64,000 nucleotides of DNA from Protula sp. h YS-2021 (taxonomy: Eukaryota; Annelida; Polychaeta; Sabellida; Serpulidae), in the NCBI GenBank assembly GCA_949752745.1, contig OX457024.1, positions 110,536,219 through 110,600,218 on the forward strand. Direction: 5' to 3'. The notes under the pieces are model-generated. The model did not search any database and was not told where the DNA came from. It worked only from the letters and a program-made list of their open reading frames with translations. Positions 11,407 through 21,969 of the stretch are shown here, piece by piece. Each line of letters opens with the position of its first letter. The first letter of the stretch is position 1. A program made the translations under genes and the position numbers.

Positions 11407-12487
11407 AAAGAGAGATATTACTGGGTGACTGGGTATTTCGAAACACACACAGATATAAAGGCCCCGAAAACAGATTTACTTTAGTTCACTTCAATTCCAC
11501 CGGTAGCACGGATCTTTCAAGATATATAAATTTCATTTAAAGATTTTTATGAATAAATTAAAGACATGTTTACTATACCTGACTATATTAAACATTTAAA
11601 CGTTTCTCTGAATAACTTGACATTTAGCTTACGGAAAAGATGATTTTGCTAATCCTTTAGCGGAATTTATAACAAATTATATCTGATAAAATATAAAATA
11701 TAAATAAAGTTTGTTAGAAATAACTTTTTCAAATAGTACAGTTGTGTCATAAATGAAATTTTTTATCCTAGAAGATAATTTATGAGCTTGACTGATCAAG
11801 ATCCGCTCATATGCAACAATATGACAACATTCGTAAAATTTTCTCGTGGTACTGTTTTTTAATGATACACTTCACAAATAGTAAAACATTCATAAAAGGT
11901 TATCGTAGCATTTATTCAAGTAAATGATACCATCCAACAACCAACAAACTGTTCCAGATTGTCGTTTTCCTGTTGTTCTCTTTGGAGGAATTTGATAATG
12001 GAAACATAAAAAATTAAAAGTATCGCAATTCGACCACTGCACTAAAATCATACATTGCCGACCTCAAATTATTAACGAGACAGTCCATACTCTAAACATT
12101 AGCATTTATAGTACTTGTAGCCAAATGCGAAATAAAAGACGCGAAAGGAACAGCAACTGCCTCTGTTTACATATTGAATGCCATTGACTATTGATATATT
12201 ATGTCTTGCCTGTTGGTATTACATATGCATCGCGATGTCCTTGCGTGTACTTGTATGCAGTTCTTTGTTTCAACTCAGTGAGCAAATTTCAATTCCTTTA
12301 ATGCTTAGAGTTTTCGCTTACCTGATCCGCATTCTGTGCTTTTCAGGTTGTTAACTTGCCAGAAAATATTTTGGTTTGGTGCGTTTAGTCTTCTCCCGTT
12401 TGTTAAACCGGATACCGTCTTTGCCTTCACTTTATCTTTGCCACTGTCTAAGAGTGTGACGAAACTAAACGTGTGAACTGCGCTTAC
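10737..12487 (-). other. Inferred intron of the peptide gene (copy A)
   Basis: On the minus strand a consensus donor GAG|GTAAGC has its GT at 12,487-12,486, and a pyrimidine-rich acceptor TTCTTTCAG ends at 10,737. The enclosed 1,751 bases carry the (AT)n tract and AT-rich DNA. Parts of the same sequence flank the broken copies at 541-2,168 and 33,830-35,168. The splice sites are read from consensus only, with no transcript evidence. Confidence 0.6.
11360..11404. repeat. (AT)n microsatellite, copy A
   Basis: About 22 AT dinucleotides inside the inferred intron. The copy B counterpart at 53,648-53,687 is shorter and has a different left edge. Confidence 0.97.
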
Positions 12488-12556
12488 CTCAAAACGATCA
12501 AACAACAAACTGATCTTCACTGGTGTTATTCTCGTCTAAATTGGGTAGAGTTCTAA
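12488..12556 (-). other. Inferred non-coding first exon with a short uORF (copy A)
   Basis: This is the minus-strand segment between a TATA box and the donor at 12,487. It contains ATG at 12,520 opening MKISLLFDRFE. The eleventh codon ends exactly at the exon edge (GAG), and the next spliced codon, from 10,736, would be TAG. The spliced message would thus carry an 11-codon upstream ORF before the main ATG, which could lower translation of the peptide. The transcription start is placed about 30 bases below the TATA box by convention. It is all inference from motifs. Confidence 0.45.
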
Positions 12557-12579
12557 CTTGCTTTCAAGGCGCAACCTCG

Positions 12580-12586
12580 TTATATA
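12580..12586 (-). promoter_or_regulatory. TATA box, candidate promoter of the peptide gene (copy A)
   Basis: TATATAA on the minus strand, about 92 bases upstream of the inferred donor of exon 1. An identical sequence sits at 54,865-54,871 for the copy B gene. No counterpart was seen for the three broken copies, which fits their being promoterless. Confidence 0.45.
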
Positions 12587-12959
12587 ACTAAGGCTCTTCC
12601 ATCTCTTGTTCTTTGATACACGCAAGGCTTTTCCATCTATTGCTTACTCGAATACTTTGGGCCATTACTCTTTGGTATATGCAACCCAGTAAGCGTTACA
12701 ACGTCTGTCTTATCGACGCATTTTTCTGTCACGAATAAATCGAAACGCCTATCCAATACGTTTGCCACGGCATTTGATATACATCGATTATGATTCTATA
12801 CAAAACTCGCCTTTTTGGCAAGATTTGTGCAGAAGTCGGATACATGACAAAGAAAAACAACCTATTCATATTAGTACTCACTAAAAACGTAGCCATAAAG
12901 GTGTTTTAGAAAATATCACAAAGTAACGATTTAAATTTAGATGTGAAAGCTGACTTCGT

Positions 12960-13470
12960 AAATAATGGGATGACACATAAGATGACCAAATGGCTAGAGG
13001 GTACTTGGAAAGCTGTTGTATCTTTGGATTCCTCCACATCCACCACAAAAACACCACCCCACGCCTATGCTGTGTCGCTCTAGAAACATCTCTCTAAGGC
13101 GATGCCCAAACTTCTATTTAACTTCTTGGGAAAGACATTTTATTTAAATTCATATACAAGTAAATTCCAATTTTTATTCAATGTTTGGTCATGAATCTAT
13201 CCAACGTTTATCCAACAACACACTTTCACTTTTATTTATTATTTAACGCAGTTGTTCTGTCTCTTCTTTATTACTGTGCCCAAGCCTCTTCAGTCTATTT
13301 TAGCCTACTATGTACTACTGCTATTATTGGAATTGGCTGATTGAACAAGTCAGGCTGTTCCTTTTTTGTGTCATTGTGACCACGATGCCAGATCCAGCAT
13401 TGCACCGAAGACGTTCATTAAACGTAGGAGAAAGTAGGATTTTCATTTGGGGAATGAACATCGTCTATAG
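12960..13470. repeat. Dispersed repeat, copy A member
   Basis: The segment matches 27,700-28,150 in reverse orientation. Shared blocks include the GACCAAATGGCTAGAGGGTA block, the AAACTTCTATTTAACTT block, and the ACGTTCATTAA...GGAGAAAGTAGGATTTT block. The third member is in copy B (about 55,245-55,750). It has no coding capacity, and its ends were not defined. A non-autonomous DNA transposon is plausible. Confidence 0.7.
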
Positions 13471-13835
13471 CATGGCACATTCAAAATGATACCCAAAGGA
13501 ATGGTAGAATTTCCCTGGTGAATGCAAACCTATTGTCCGTTCATTTTGTATCATGATCGACCGATTTCATTTAAGCAATATAAGTTTTAATAGTGTTTGA
13601 GCTCAATTAAGGACATATGTTTAAGATATGACTCTCATTTTATACAAAATAAAACATTTTGCGAACAAAAATTCGAAAAATTCAATCATTTTATTTCATC
13701 GAAGACGTACTTAACTTCTTATTGGTCCCATTGTATTCAGGACTGCCATAAGTGTCGTAACGTGACTGTTTTGAATAAAAACACTTTAACCTTTTCTAGT
13801 CTAGCTGCCTTTTGTCTCTGGACTATTTCCACATG

Positions 13836-13999
<164 letters not shown>

Positions 14000-15110
14000 C
14001 CCAACCACACAGACCTCTACACCCATCCACACCCACCAACACAGACAAAACACACAAAACACGCACACATAGACACTCACACTATCAAGAGAAGAATTGT
14101 CAGAGGAGAATCATCTTGAAAAGGTTTACACGCACATAAATATCGACAGCGGAAAAGTAATCACAATAGCCTATCGATTTTAGCTGACTGCTGTTGCAAG
14201 AGGAAAAAAGTACCAGCGTTACAAACTTTTGCAAGTGTAGCATGTATTAATACCAGCATCACCAGATGCATGCTATATCGGCAGTACCAGTACACTGCTG
14301 CTTCTTCTTATGCTTACAAGTAAATTTTAAATAAATACAATCAACAAGTTTAGGCAGTTGTACTTTCTGAACCATTCCAACCGAAACAACACTTGATAGG
14401 TTTAGCAGGGAGGATAAAGTTAGGCTCAACGCAGTATACAAATGTTTTCATTGTAATCTTTTCATATTGTAATCTCTTCATATTAAATAAAGAGCAGAAC
14501 AACACAATTCAGTCACATATTTCTTCATTTATTATATTTGCCAGATACAACATTCATTTGTTTAGCAGAGCAATTTAAACTTAAAATGTTATTTTTGAAG
14601 CATTTGCACCTGTTATTCCCATATATTACTCTGCATGAGCCATTTTACCAGAAAGTTCACCTATTTTTGCAACACGGGGAGCTATTCCATCGATTTGAGC
14701 ACTTAATTTTATTTTTGAAGCTCTTGCATCTGTTGCCCTCACAGCGTTTGTTACTGATTTGATTTGCTTCGTTTTATAGTGCTGAAGATCACTCCGCACC
14801 AGTAAAAAGTTATCTTAACTGCTAAGGAGTATGCTAGATAACTGTCCATTGGCTAGTCAAATCTCTGGTCAAAATTACAATTAAAGAGAGGTGGGGTCTT
14901 TGGGAGTATATGCTAATTACATTTAAGGCAGACTTGTTGACAAGCCACTTACAACGCACGGCCTGTTAATCATATTCCGCAGCTAGTATAATATCAGGTT
15001 AATTGCAATTTAGTTCTTCGTTCACGTAGCATGTATTTATATTTTGGCAAACATCACATTTAAATGTTTCACAGATTGCCTAAAATGTGTCTAGGCATTC
15101 TATGTTATGG
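14000..15110. other. Unassigned duplicated DNA
   Basis: No supported gene. A 62-codon minus-strand open frame (14,626-14,811) with two similar Ala/Ser/Lys-rich stretches was considered, but copy B has a TAG in it. The rest is ordinary sequence shared with copy B at high identity. Confidence 0.45.
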
Positions 15111-15114
15111 AGTA

Positions 15115-15240
15115 CCCTAAATTTCACTCACTTCGGGAAATAACTGATAATTTTAGCCATTTCATATAATGCCTGGCACCCACAGTCATTTCACGAAATG
15201 ACTGAAAATTTTAGGCGTTTCACGAAATGACTGATGTCAC
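15115..15240. repeat. Cluster of short inverted repeats (TTTC-ACGAAA hairpins)
   Basis: CAGTCATTTC (15,183-15,192) and GAAATGACTG (15,195-15,204) are perfect 10-base arms with a 2-base loop. A second TTTCACGAAATGACTG follows at about 15,219-15,234, and a diverged relative (TTTCACTCACTTCGGGAAA) sits near 15,121. The arrangement is kept in copy B (57,363-57,485). It may be the terminal or subterminal region of a small transposon, but no element boundary was recognised. Confidence 0.7.
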
Positions 15241-15528
15241 AGACTGACTGCAACAAATATATATACATATTTCACCCCAATGGTGGTTAAACCATGGGAC
15301 ACCTTACAAAAATTCCTTGTTAAAGCAAATTGTATATATTATGGCCCATATTTGCTTATTAGTCAGCTGTCTTTAGTGATTGTTACTCCGAAAGAACATG
15401 CTTTCTGTTCTCATACTGCTTAATATCTTGTAGAGGCGTCTGTGTCTTACACACGACCAAAAGGAATGGACGGTTTAGTGATCAGACGGGTTAGTAATCA
15501 GCTGCAGTTTATCATCAGTCCCAGTTAA

Positions 15529-15762
15529 TTGCAAAGAGGACGGAATATGATAATCTGCAAAACGGACAAAGTGAATGTGAAGGAGATGAGAACCACGTTA
15601 TTGCCTGGCAAGAAGGACATATCAGCATTTCGAGACTCAATAGTGCGCTGGCTGACAGGAACTGATCGTCAGTTTTATATGCGCGATGTGTTCTTGGGGC
15701 ACACAAGTCTTCCCCACACTGAGACGATTAAAGAAGTAATCGATAATTTGCTTAATAGATAA
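15529..15762 (+). CDS. Candidate terminal exon, unknown protein (copy A)
   Basis: Open frame to TAA with the segment MIICKTDKVNVKEMRTTLLP and a C-terminal part containing FLGHTSLPHTETIKEVIDNL. Base composition is richer in G+C and codon-like compared with the AT-rich flanks. The copy B frame (57,774-58,007) differs by one amino acid (G for E) and by at least one silent change. No ATG with convincing context begins it; an acceptor-like ATCATCAG lies at about 15,512-15,519. The LGHTS...T pattern weakly recalls the C-terminal end of tyrosine recombinases, but the rest of that fold is not visible, so I assign no function. Confidence 0.35.
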   Translation: MQRGRNMIICKTDKVNVKEMRTTLLPGKKDISAFRDSIVRWLTGTDRQFYMRDVFLGHTSLPHTETIKEVIDNLLNR

Positions 15763-15819
15763 TGAAATGTATGGTAGAAATGTTATTCATTTCATTTGGA
15801 ATATTAAGTTGATTGTCAC

Positions 15820-16560
15820 TGTTACATTAATTTAATTTTAACTCTAGTGCATTTAAAGAAATACATGCATATTTTTTAAGAACTATGCAGCTATCTGAAT
15901 TACAATTAAATCCTTTACATACTGCATTAAGCATAGGATTATTTGTGTTCATTTTTCCACTTCATGCTCAACAACTTATTAATAAGAAAATAAATTAAAG
16001 TGTTGTTCTTCAACCGCAAATATGCAGTTATTTGGTCCAGTTACATGGGTCAGCTATTTCAGTTAATTGATATATTTCCTCGTAAAGTTATTTGTAAGCG
16101 CGAATAAATCAGGTTTTTTGTTACTGCAGATTGTAATGAATTTTAACAAATAAATGAATTACAATGAAATCCTTTCCAGGGTGCATTCAGCATAGCTTTA
16201 ACTGTGTTTAATTTTACATTTTGCAACTGATTAAATAGAAAACCAATAAAACTGTTGTTGTTAACTTGCAAGTATACAATTATTCGGTACAGCTACATAG
16301 GTCAGCTATTTTAGTTGGTTAATTAATTTTCTTTCCAAAGTTTTTTGTAAGCGTGATACTGCAAATTCTAGTGTATTTAAACAATTATGTGAATTACAAA
16401 ATGAAATACAATGAAATACTTTCCTTGCTGCATTAAGCACGGCTTGAATTGTGTTTATTATCCCACTTTGCACTAAGCAACTGATTAAATATTAACTTTT
16501 GTTGTTTAACCGGAAATATGTAATTATTCGGTACAGTTACATAGTTGAACTTTTCCGTTT
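15820..16560. repeat. Tandem repeat, three units of about 250 bp (copy A)
   Basis: Three diverged units share the block GGTACAGTTACATAG (or GGTCCAGTTACATGG), found at about 16,034, 16,286 and 16,530, and the blocks AAATGAAATCCTTT and GCATTAAGCA. Copy B keeps the three units at about 58,070-58,805. Confidence 0.85.
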
Positions 16561-16577
16561 GGGTGGCTGTAGTTATT

Positions 16578-16614
16578 AGCTCCCAACAGGGGCCTTATGC
16601 CCCGTAGGGGAGCT
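16578..16614. repeat. Nested GC-rich hairpin (copy A)
   Basis: AGCTCCC pairs with GGGGAGCT around an inner GGGGC-CTTAT-GCCCC hairpin, a strong structure in very AT-rich DNA. The copy B version (58,840-58,876) has GG in place of GT in the outer loop and keeps both stems. Confidence 0.85.
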
Positions 16615-16619
16615 TATGG

Positions 16620-18180
16620 ATTGGGATCTGTCCGACTCAGTTACCACACATTCCTCTTAAACGTGTAGGTCATGTTGTCTGATAGTTTATAGGACTAACT
16701 GCCATGGTCGTAGCTTGATGCATTTTTTTTGCTCTCCGATAATAATTGTTTTTTTTTTAAATTTTGGTGCTTTTAGTGCTGTTTTTAGACTTTGTTTATG
16801 GGATATCTCAAAACAGCTCATTAGCTGTTTACCATACCTTGCAGAAAATAGACCATATAGTGCAAATTTGCATTGAGATATTATTTTGATTTTTGTTAAA
16901 AATTGAATTTTTGACGAATTTTTGAAATTTTTACTTAGGTGTTTTTAACTCTTTTGGATTTTGTTTTGCGATATCTCTAAAACATTTTATCAGATCATCA
17001 AACCTATCAGAAAGAAAGATCATACAGTGGCGATCATCACTAAAGCGTAATTTTTCTATTTTATCAGAAAAAACTGTCAGGTAAAATGAAAATGTCAGAT
17101 AAATATTTCATTTTGACCTTTTACTAAAGTCACATTATCGCACATTTAGAGCGCTAATTTTAGCATTCTTTACATGACATAAAAAGCAAACACATCAAAT
17201 CATTTATATTAAAGACAGTAATAAGTTTTACCTTTTAAATTGACATTTTAGTCCCAAGTCCTTTAAAAATAACGCAAAATTTGAATCTATGCTGTCGGTA
17301 CTAACCGCCTTGTGCAAACTGAAAAGGAAAGGCCGTTTTCAGATATAATTGAAATGATCGATATGCCCCATTTGTTTTCATGATTAATTTTATAAAACGT
17401 TTTTGAGAAAGGTTTAAATAATTTTTTATACATTTGTGTGTCTCCTGTTGCATTTTATATATAAAATTTAGTTAAATCGACTACTCCTGCTTAAATTTTA
17501 TGGTAACTTTTAAAAAATATATATATTTTTATATTAAAAAATTCAAAAATTATATCCTTAGACATTTATAATAAGTTTATTGCAAGTTAAATTACTAAAT
17601 TTCATTTTTGTGTGTGTTTATTGTTCAGACATATGCGATAATAGAGAATTTTAATTGGGAAATTTATACGTTTGCGAAATATATTAATTTACGGAACTAA
17701 TTTGCTTTTCTACGATTAATATGAACAAAAATCTTTGTGGAAAGTACCTCTTATAAATCAATTTTAGGTGAGAATGTGAGAATGCGGGAAGCGGGGGTAG
17801 ATATCAAGTACATATCTTACGTAATGTATATTCACGACATAGACTATACCGTAAACACGACATAGACTATACCGTAAGCAACTGGATATAGCACTTAGGG
17901 AGACCATTTGGATATTGTATAATGTATCTTTTTTTAGAAAAAAAGACCTGTATGCGGTGTTAAATTATCTTTTTCTTCAATTTCGTGCAAGACCATGTTT
18001 AAGCATTTTGAACAGTTAAGGAAAAAATAGTTGTTGCTTTAAATCTTTAATACATAATATATAGAGGATTTTAAATAAAAACAGATCTCCTTAAAGCTAA
18101 TGTTTTGGCACTTGTATTAATACACGGCATAAAGTCTAGGATCATATTTAAAGTTTGTTATCAAGTGGCAAGAGTAGGTA
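16620..18180. other. Unassigned AT-rich duplicated DNA
   Basis: No gene was recognised. It contains two copies of a 20-base block CGACATAGACTATACCGTAA in tandem (about 17,834-17,876) and several homopolymer T runs. Copy B has about 120 extra bases after the second block (60,150-60,270). Confidence 0.5.
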
Positions 18181-18215
18181 AAAAACGACAGTTCTGGATC
18201 ACTTGTCAATCATTG

Positions 18216-18384
18216 TGACGTCAGACCCCCAGGCGGCTTAACTCTAACCCTAATCTTAGACCATACTATGTGAGGACCCCTCCCCAGGCGACAAGAGATC
18301 TACCACACTCAGTCCATGTGACGTCATCAATCACATGACCTACTAATACAATCTGTCTATCATCTGTCAATCATCGTGACGTCA
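18216..18384. promoter_or_regulatory. Three full CRE palindromes (TGACGTCA), copy A
   Basis: TGACGTCA occurs at 18,216-18,223, 18,319-18,326 and 18,377-18,384, each in a GTGACGTCA context, with repeated flanks (GTCAATCAT before, GACCCCC and TATGTGAGGACCCC after). Such sites bind CREB/ATF bZIP proteins in animals. A TATAAGG at 18,453-18,459 follows. All three sites and the TATA-like box recur in copy B (60,596, 60,699, 60,757, 60,838). The downstream transcript, if any, is unidentified. Confidence 0.5.
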
Positions 18385-18557
18385 GACCCCCCCCCCCTTA
18401 GGACATGCTATGTGAGGACCCCCCTAGCACATAATTCATCAGCCTTCTTCTTTATAAGGACATTATGTGTGTATGTGCAAGAGGAAAGTAGTAGTGTTAT
18501 TGGAGAGACAGGGAGGTGGAAATTCTTTTTTTGTTGGTTATGTGACAAGGAAGAGCA

Positions 18558-18765
18558 CACCATTCAAAGGCGTGTTCGAATGGCACGCACCATTCAAAGA
18601 TGTGCTCGAATGGCCAGCCCATTCCAAGACGTGTTCGAATGGACAAACATGTTTTCGAATGATAAGCTCTCCATTCACAAGATGTGCTCGAATGGGCCAG
18701 CTCCCCATTCACAAGATATGCTCGATTGGGCCAGCCCATTCAAAGATGTGATCGAATGCCCAGCC
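18558..18765. repeat. Minisatellite of 30-36 bp units with CATTC...GAATG (copy A)
   Basis: About six imperfect units of the form CATTCAAAGATGTGCTCGAATGGCC and variants. Each contains an ATTC/GAAT inverted pair. Open frames seen across it on both strands come from the repeat. Copy B (60,935-61,128) has a different mix of units. Confidence 0.9.
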
Positions 18766-18789
18766 CATACATTTCCCTCTAGGAAACTT

Positions 18790-18904
18790 TATAACATCTA
18801 ATTTTAGACATCTCTTAAGAACTTGGAAATCACAATTTTGGTGGGAAATCGAAATTTTGGCGGGAAATCAAAATTTTGACGGGAAATCAACACTTTGATT
18901 GATT
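18790..18904. repeat. Short direct repeats of a GGGAAATCAAAATTTTG motif
   Basis: Four steps of GGAAATCxxxATTTTGxxxG spaced about 18-20 bases follow the minisatellite (18,827-18,895). The same run is present in copy B near 61,180-61,250. Confidence 0.7.
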
Positions 18905-19040
18905 GTTAGTCATGCAATAGCGTAGCAGAGCTTTGGTGTTCGGTGTCCTGAGCTGGATGGTCTGCTGACATATCCACGGGTGAGGCTGAGTGTTGGCTAC
19001 ATAATGGTGTAGCAGAGCCTAAATGTTCAGTGTCACGAAC
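18905..19040. repeat. Single unit of a 120-130 bp repeat (copy A)
   Basis: This unit starts GTTAGTCATG and runs through GCTGACATATCC and GGGTGAG. In copy B three such units are in tandem (61,264-61,650), so repeat number changed after duplication. Confidence 0.85.
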
Positions 19041-20370
19041 TGAGGTTAACACTAACATATTGTTCTGGAACAGCTTCAGTTTCCGACTGTGGATATTTTG
19101 TGCCTTTGTCTGTTAATTTTTTCATTTATTTTAGATATGTGATCTAAAACCTCCCTGCATAGTGCAGAAATAGTCGTTGTCCTTTAAACTTTGACCCACA
19201 ACGCTCATATCTCAACATGATAGGAGTGACATCCCTGGAGCATACAATCAAAGAGTTATTAAATAGAGTAGTTTTACTGCTGTTTTTGGTACAGACAGCT
19301 GGATCAAGAAGCAAAGTGTAAAATTAAAAGAGCTTTGGTGTAAAAGCATTCCCGCCAGAAGTTTATTCCTGATAATTCGCAACGCGTTCAGATATTGAAA
19401 CTAAATAAACGATGACCACAGATATAGCGGGGACTAACTCGTATAAAACTGAACCCTGTCATCTAATAGGGGTGTTATCAACACATGATTGCAGCAATAT
19501 CCACAGTTCTATGTAAAAATCCTAGAAAATCGTGCAAAATTGTTTTGCCGTAAGGATGGAAAGTGGCGCAAAAAGATTCCACTATTAATAAAGAGATGAA
19601 GATCAGGAACGCCCAATTTTACGACGTCATGATGTTGCAGAAACGTCTAATAAGTATAAGCGTAGTTTGAAACCTAGTTAGAACATCAGGTTTGAACATC
19701 TAGCTAGAGCACCTAGGTAGAACATCTAACAGGGTCTCTGTGCAAAACATTGCTTATGCAATGAGAGAGAACCGAGGGAACCCATCTAACGAGAAAATTC
19801 TGAACTACGATTTTACTCATAAAAAGCATTCGATTTCACTAACAAAACTCGGGACACGTAGAACCATGATCACTTTGACGAGGAAGCGTTTGGAAGTGTG
19901 AGCAAACGTTTCAGACATTGTGCGAATGTATCATCAGCACTGCCCGGTTATTACCAACAAAAAGAAGGAAATAAATAGATTAGTCAGGGAAAGGTCCGGG
20001 TTTACTATCGTGACCCATTTACTGAATAGAGGTAAAGATGGATAAGAACGGTATCATAACAATTAATCTAGCCCTAAAATATCCAGCAACCGTTTATCTA
20101 ATTGCCTAAATAATCTAATTTCTTCTCAATGGTTTTATTTTTAATGATAAATGATATAATTTATCAATTTATAAATTCTCTGGTTTGTAAGATCTTTTAT
20201 AGATCTTTCTAAAAGCGATTAACAGGGTCACCAGTTAGTCGCCTAGTGCACCGAGGTGCTTCAACAGAACGAGACGCGATAATATGTCCACTGACGGGCT
20301 GATTTTGTTAACGGGACATACCATAGATGTGTTAATCATTTCTTGTCTATTTTCATTAAGTGGCATGCCA
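19041..20370. other. Unassigned duplicated DNA
   Basis: No gene, RNA or ordered repeat was recognised beyond a short run of ACATCTAG/ACATCAGG-type steps near 19,680-19,730. It is nearly identical in copy B. Confidence 0.45.
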
Positions 20371-20379
20371 GTGTAAATA

Positions 20380-20840
20380 TAATCAAGCTTGAACTCCAGC
20401 ACATTTACAGAAACACAGAAGAAATTCAAACAATATACGCAGTATTTTGAACTTCAATGAAATTCCTTACATGCTACATGAAACGTATTTTCAACGATGT
20501 GTATTTATACCCCTCAAGCTGCAGGTCACAATCTTTCAAACATAGAAAAGTATAAAATTAAAATATTTTTGTTGAACATCAAAATTTTATTCGGAATGCA
20601 ATTAAAATTTATATATGCATGCCACTGTTGATATAACATACCTTGAACTCCAACACACTTAAAGAAACACAGAAGAAATTCTAAAAATATACGCAATATT
20701 TTGAATTTCAATGAAATCCTTCACATGCTACATGAAACGTAATTTCAATGATGTTTATTTATACCCCTCAAGCTGCAGGATACAACCTTTCAAACATAAA
20801 TAGTATAGAATTAAAGTATTGTGTTCAACAGCATTATTCG
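20380..20840. repeat. Tandem repeat, two units of about 254 bp (copy A)
   Basis: The blocks CTTGAACTCCA, GAAACACAGAAGAAATTC, TACATGAAACGTA and TTTATACCCCTCAAGCTGCA recur 254 bases apart (20,410 and 20,664). Copy B carries the same pair at about 63,000-63,450. Confidence 0.9.
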
Positions 20841-21414
20841 GAATGCAATTAAAATTTATATATTTATATAAGACGTTCTTTGGTCCATTTTGTTCATGAA
20901 ATGCTTTTCAGGTTACTGTTTTTATTTTTTTATAAACAGATGACAGTAAAATCGCATAATGCTACATTGAGCGAAAGTTTTTAATTGTTATTTCCGACTT
21001 GTTGTGAGCCATTGTCGATGGGCTATTCCGATTACTTGTATCGGTAGTCCATCGCTTTAACAAATGATGATACTTTAACGGATTAAAGATAAAAAGTTAA
21101 TTAATCAAACTTACTGTTTTGAAACGTTCAGAATGTGACAATTTAACTTAGACAAGCACAAAAACAGGCAAAGAAAGCCAAATACTCTTTTATCTGAGAA
21201 CTTCCACATTTTCTTTCAAACAAACAGAACTTACAGATCCGTACGATTACACTGGAAGTAAAACCGTTTCTTAATTAATTTCTCGATTAAAACATTTAGA
21301 GATATTCTCCAACCTAGTAAACCAAATTATAGGGAAACGACTACTGAATTGTTAAGCAAGCACGGAGAAAACTTTAATGGTTTCAAAATGGTTTCATAAA
21401 AAGAATCTATATTG

Positions 21415-21651
21415 TTAACTTTGTCTCGGTTTCGTCTGTGGCTTAAAATTAGCATATATAATTCTGGAGTTTAAGAAACTGGTGATGTTGAAACTATATA
21501 TTCCAAGTGTGACTATCTTGAAGTGGGTAGTAGTAATCTCAAACTTTAGGCCATGAGTGGTGAGCAGTGCATTGACAGTCCCTCCCACTGTCTCGGCTTG
21601 GCGAATGTAATAGGGCAAGTCACCTATCACCCAATTTACAACGGCGTTCAT
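21415..21651 (-). CDS. Hypothetical small ORF with upstream TATA-like box
   Basis: 78-codon minus-strand frame beginning MNAVVNWVIGDLPYYIRQAE. The first 50 residues have a balanced, protein-like composition and the rest is AT-driven, so a splice donor may end the true exon. A TATTTATA-like box lies about 60 bases upstream and a five-codon ATG frame (MTVKK) precedes the start. No family was recognised. It lies just beyond the part of copy A that can be compared with copy B, so conservation cannot be tested here. Confidence 0.25.
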   Translation of the reverse strand: MNAVVNWVIGDLPYYIRQAETVGGTVNALLTTHGLKFEITTTHFKIVTLGIYSFNITSFLNSRIIYANFKPQTKPRQS

Positions 21652-21969
21652 TTTATTTCTTTACTGTCATTTTTCTATGTAATTTCAACAATCTCTCCGT
21701 ATAAATAACGTAACGCTTTCGACATCTATTCAACGTCGAGCTCTGGTGCCTAACCCATTCAGAGAAAAGACATATGCAGCATAATATCAAGGTTGATGCA
21801 TCTTTGAATCGAGAAGTCTATCTAATGTATCTCGAACGCCACCTTTTACTCTTTCAAATGTGTAAAATCAATCATTATATGTTCAAACTGGTTTTACTTA
21901 GAAATATGGCACGTAGGATGAAGCCTTTTAGGCATCACGTTACTAACTCTAAGTACCGCCCGTAACATT

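Noticed and set aside
14626..14811. 62-codon minus-strand frame with SKIKLSAQIDGIAPRV and a repeated NASKI-like step; another frame gives Cys-rich GNRCKSFKNKIKC
   Set aside because: Copy B has a TAG in the first frame, and the Cys-rich frame has early stops in copy A. At most an old coding remnant.
18376..18801. Frames of 80-141 codons through the CATTC/GAATG minisatellite (also 60,842-61,160)
   Set aside because: All three frames and both strands are open because of the repeat, and lengths change with unit number between the copies.
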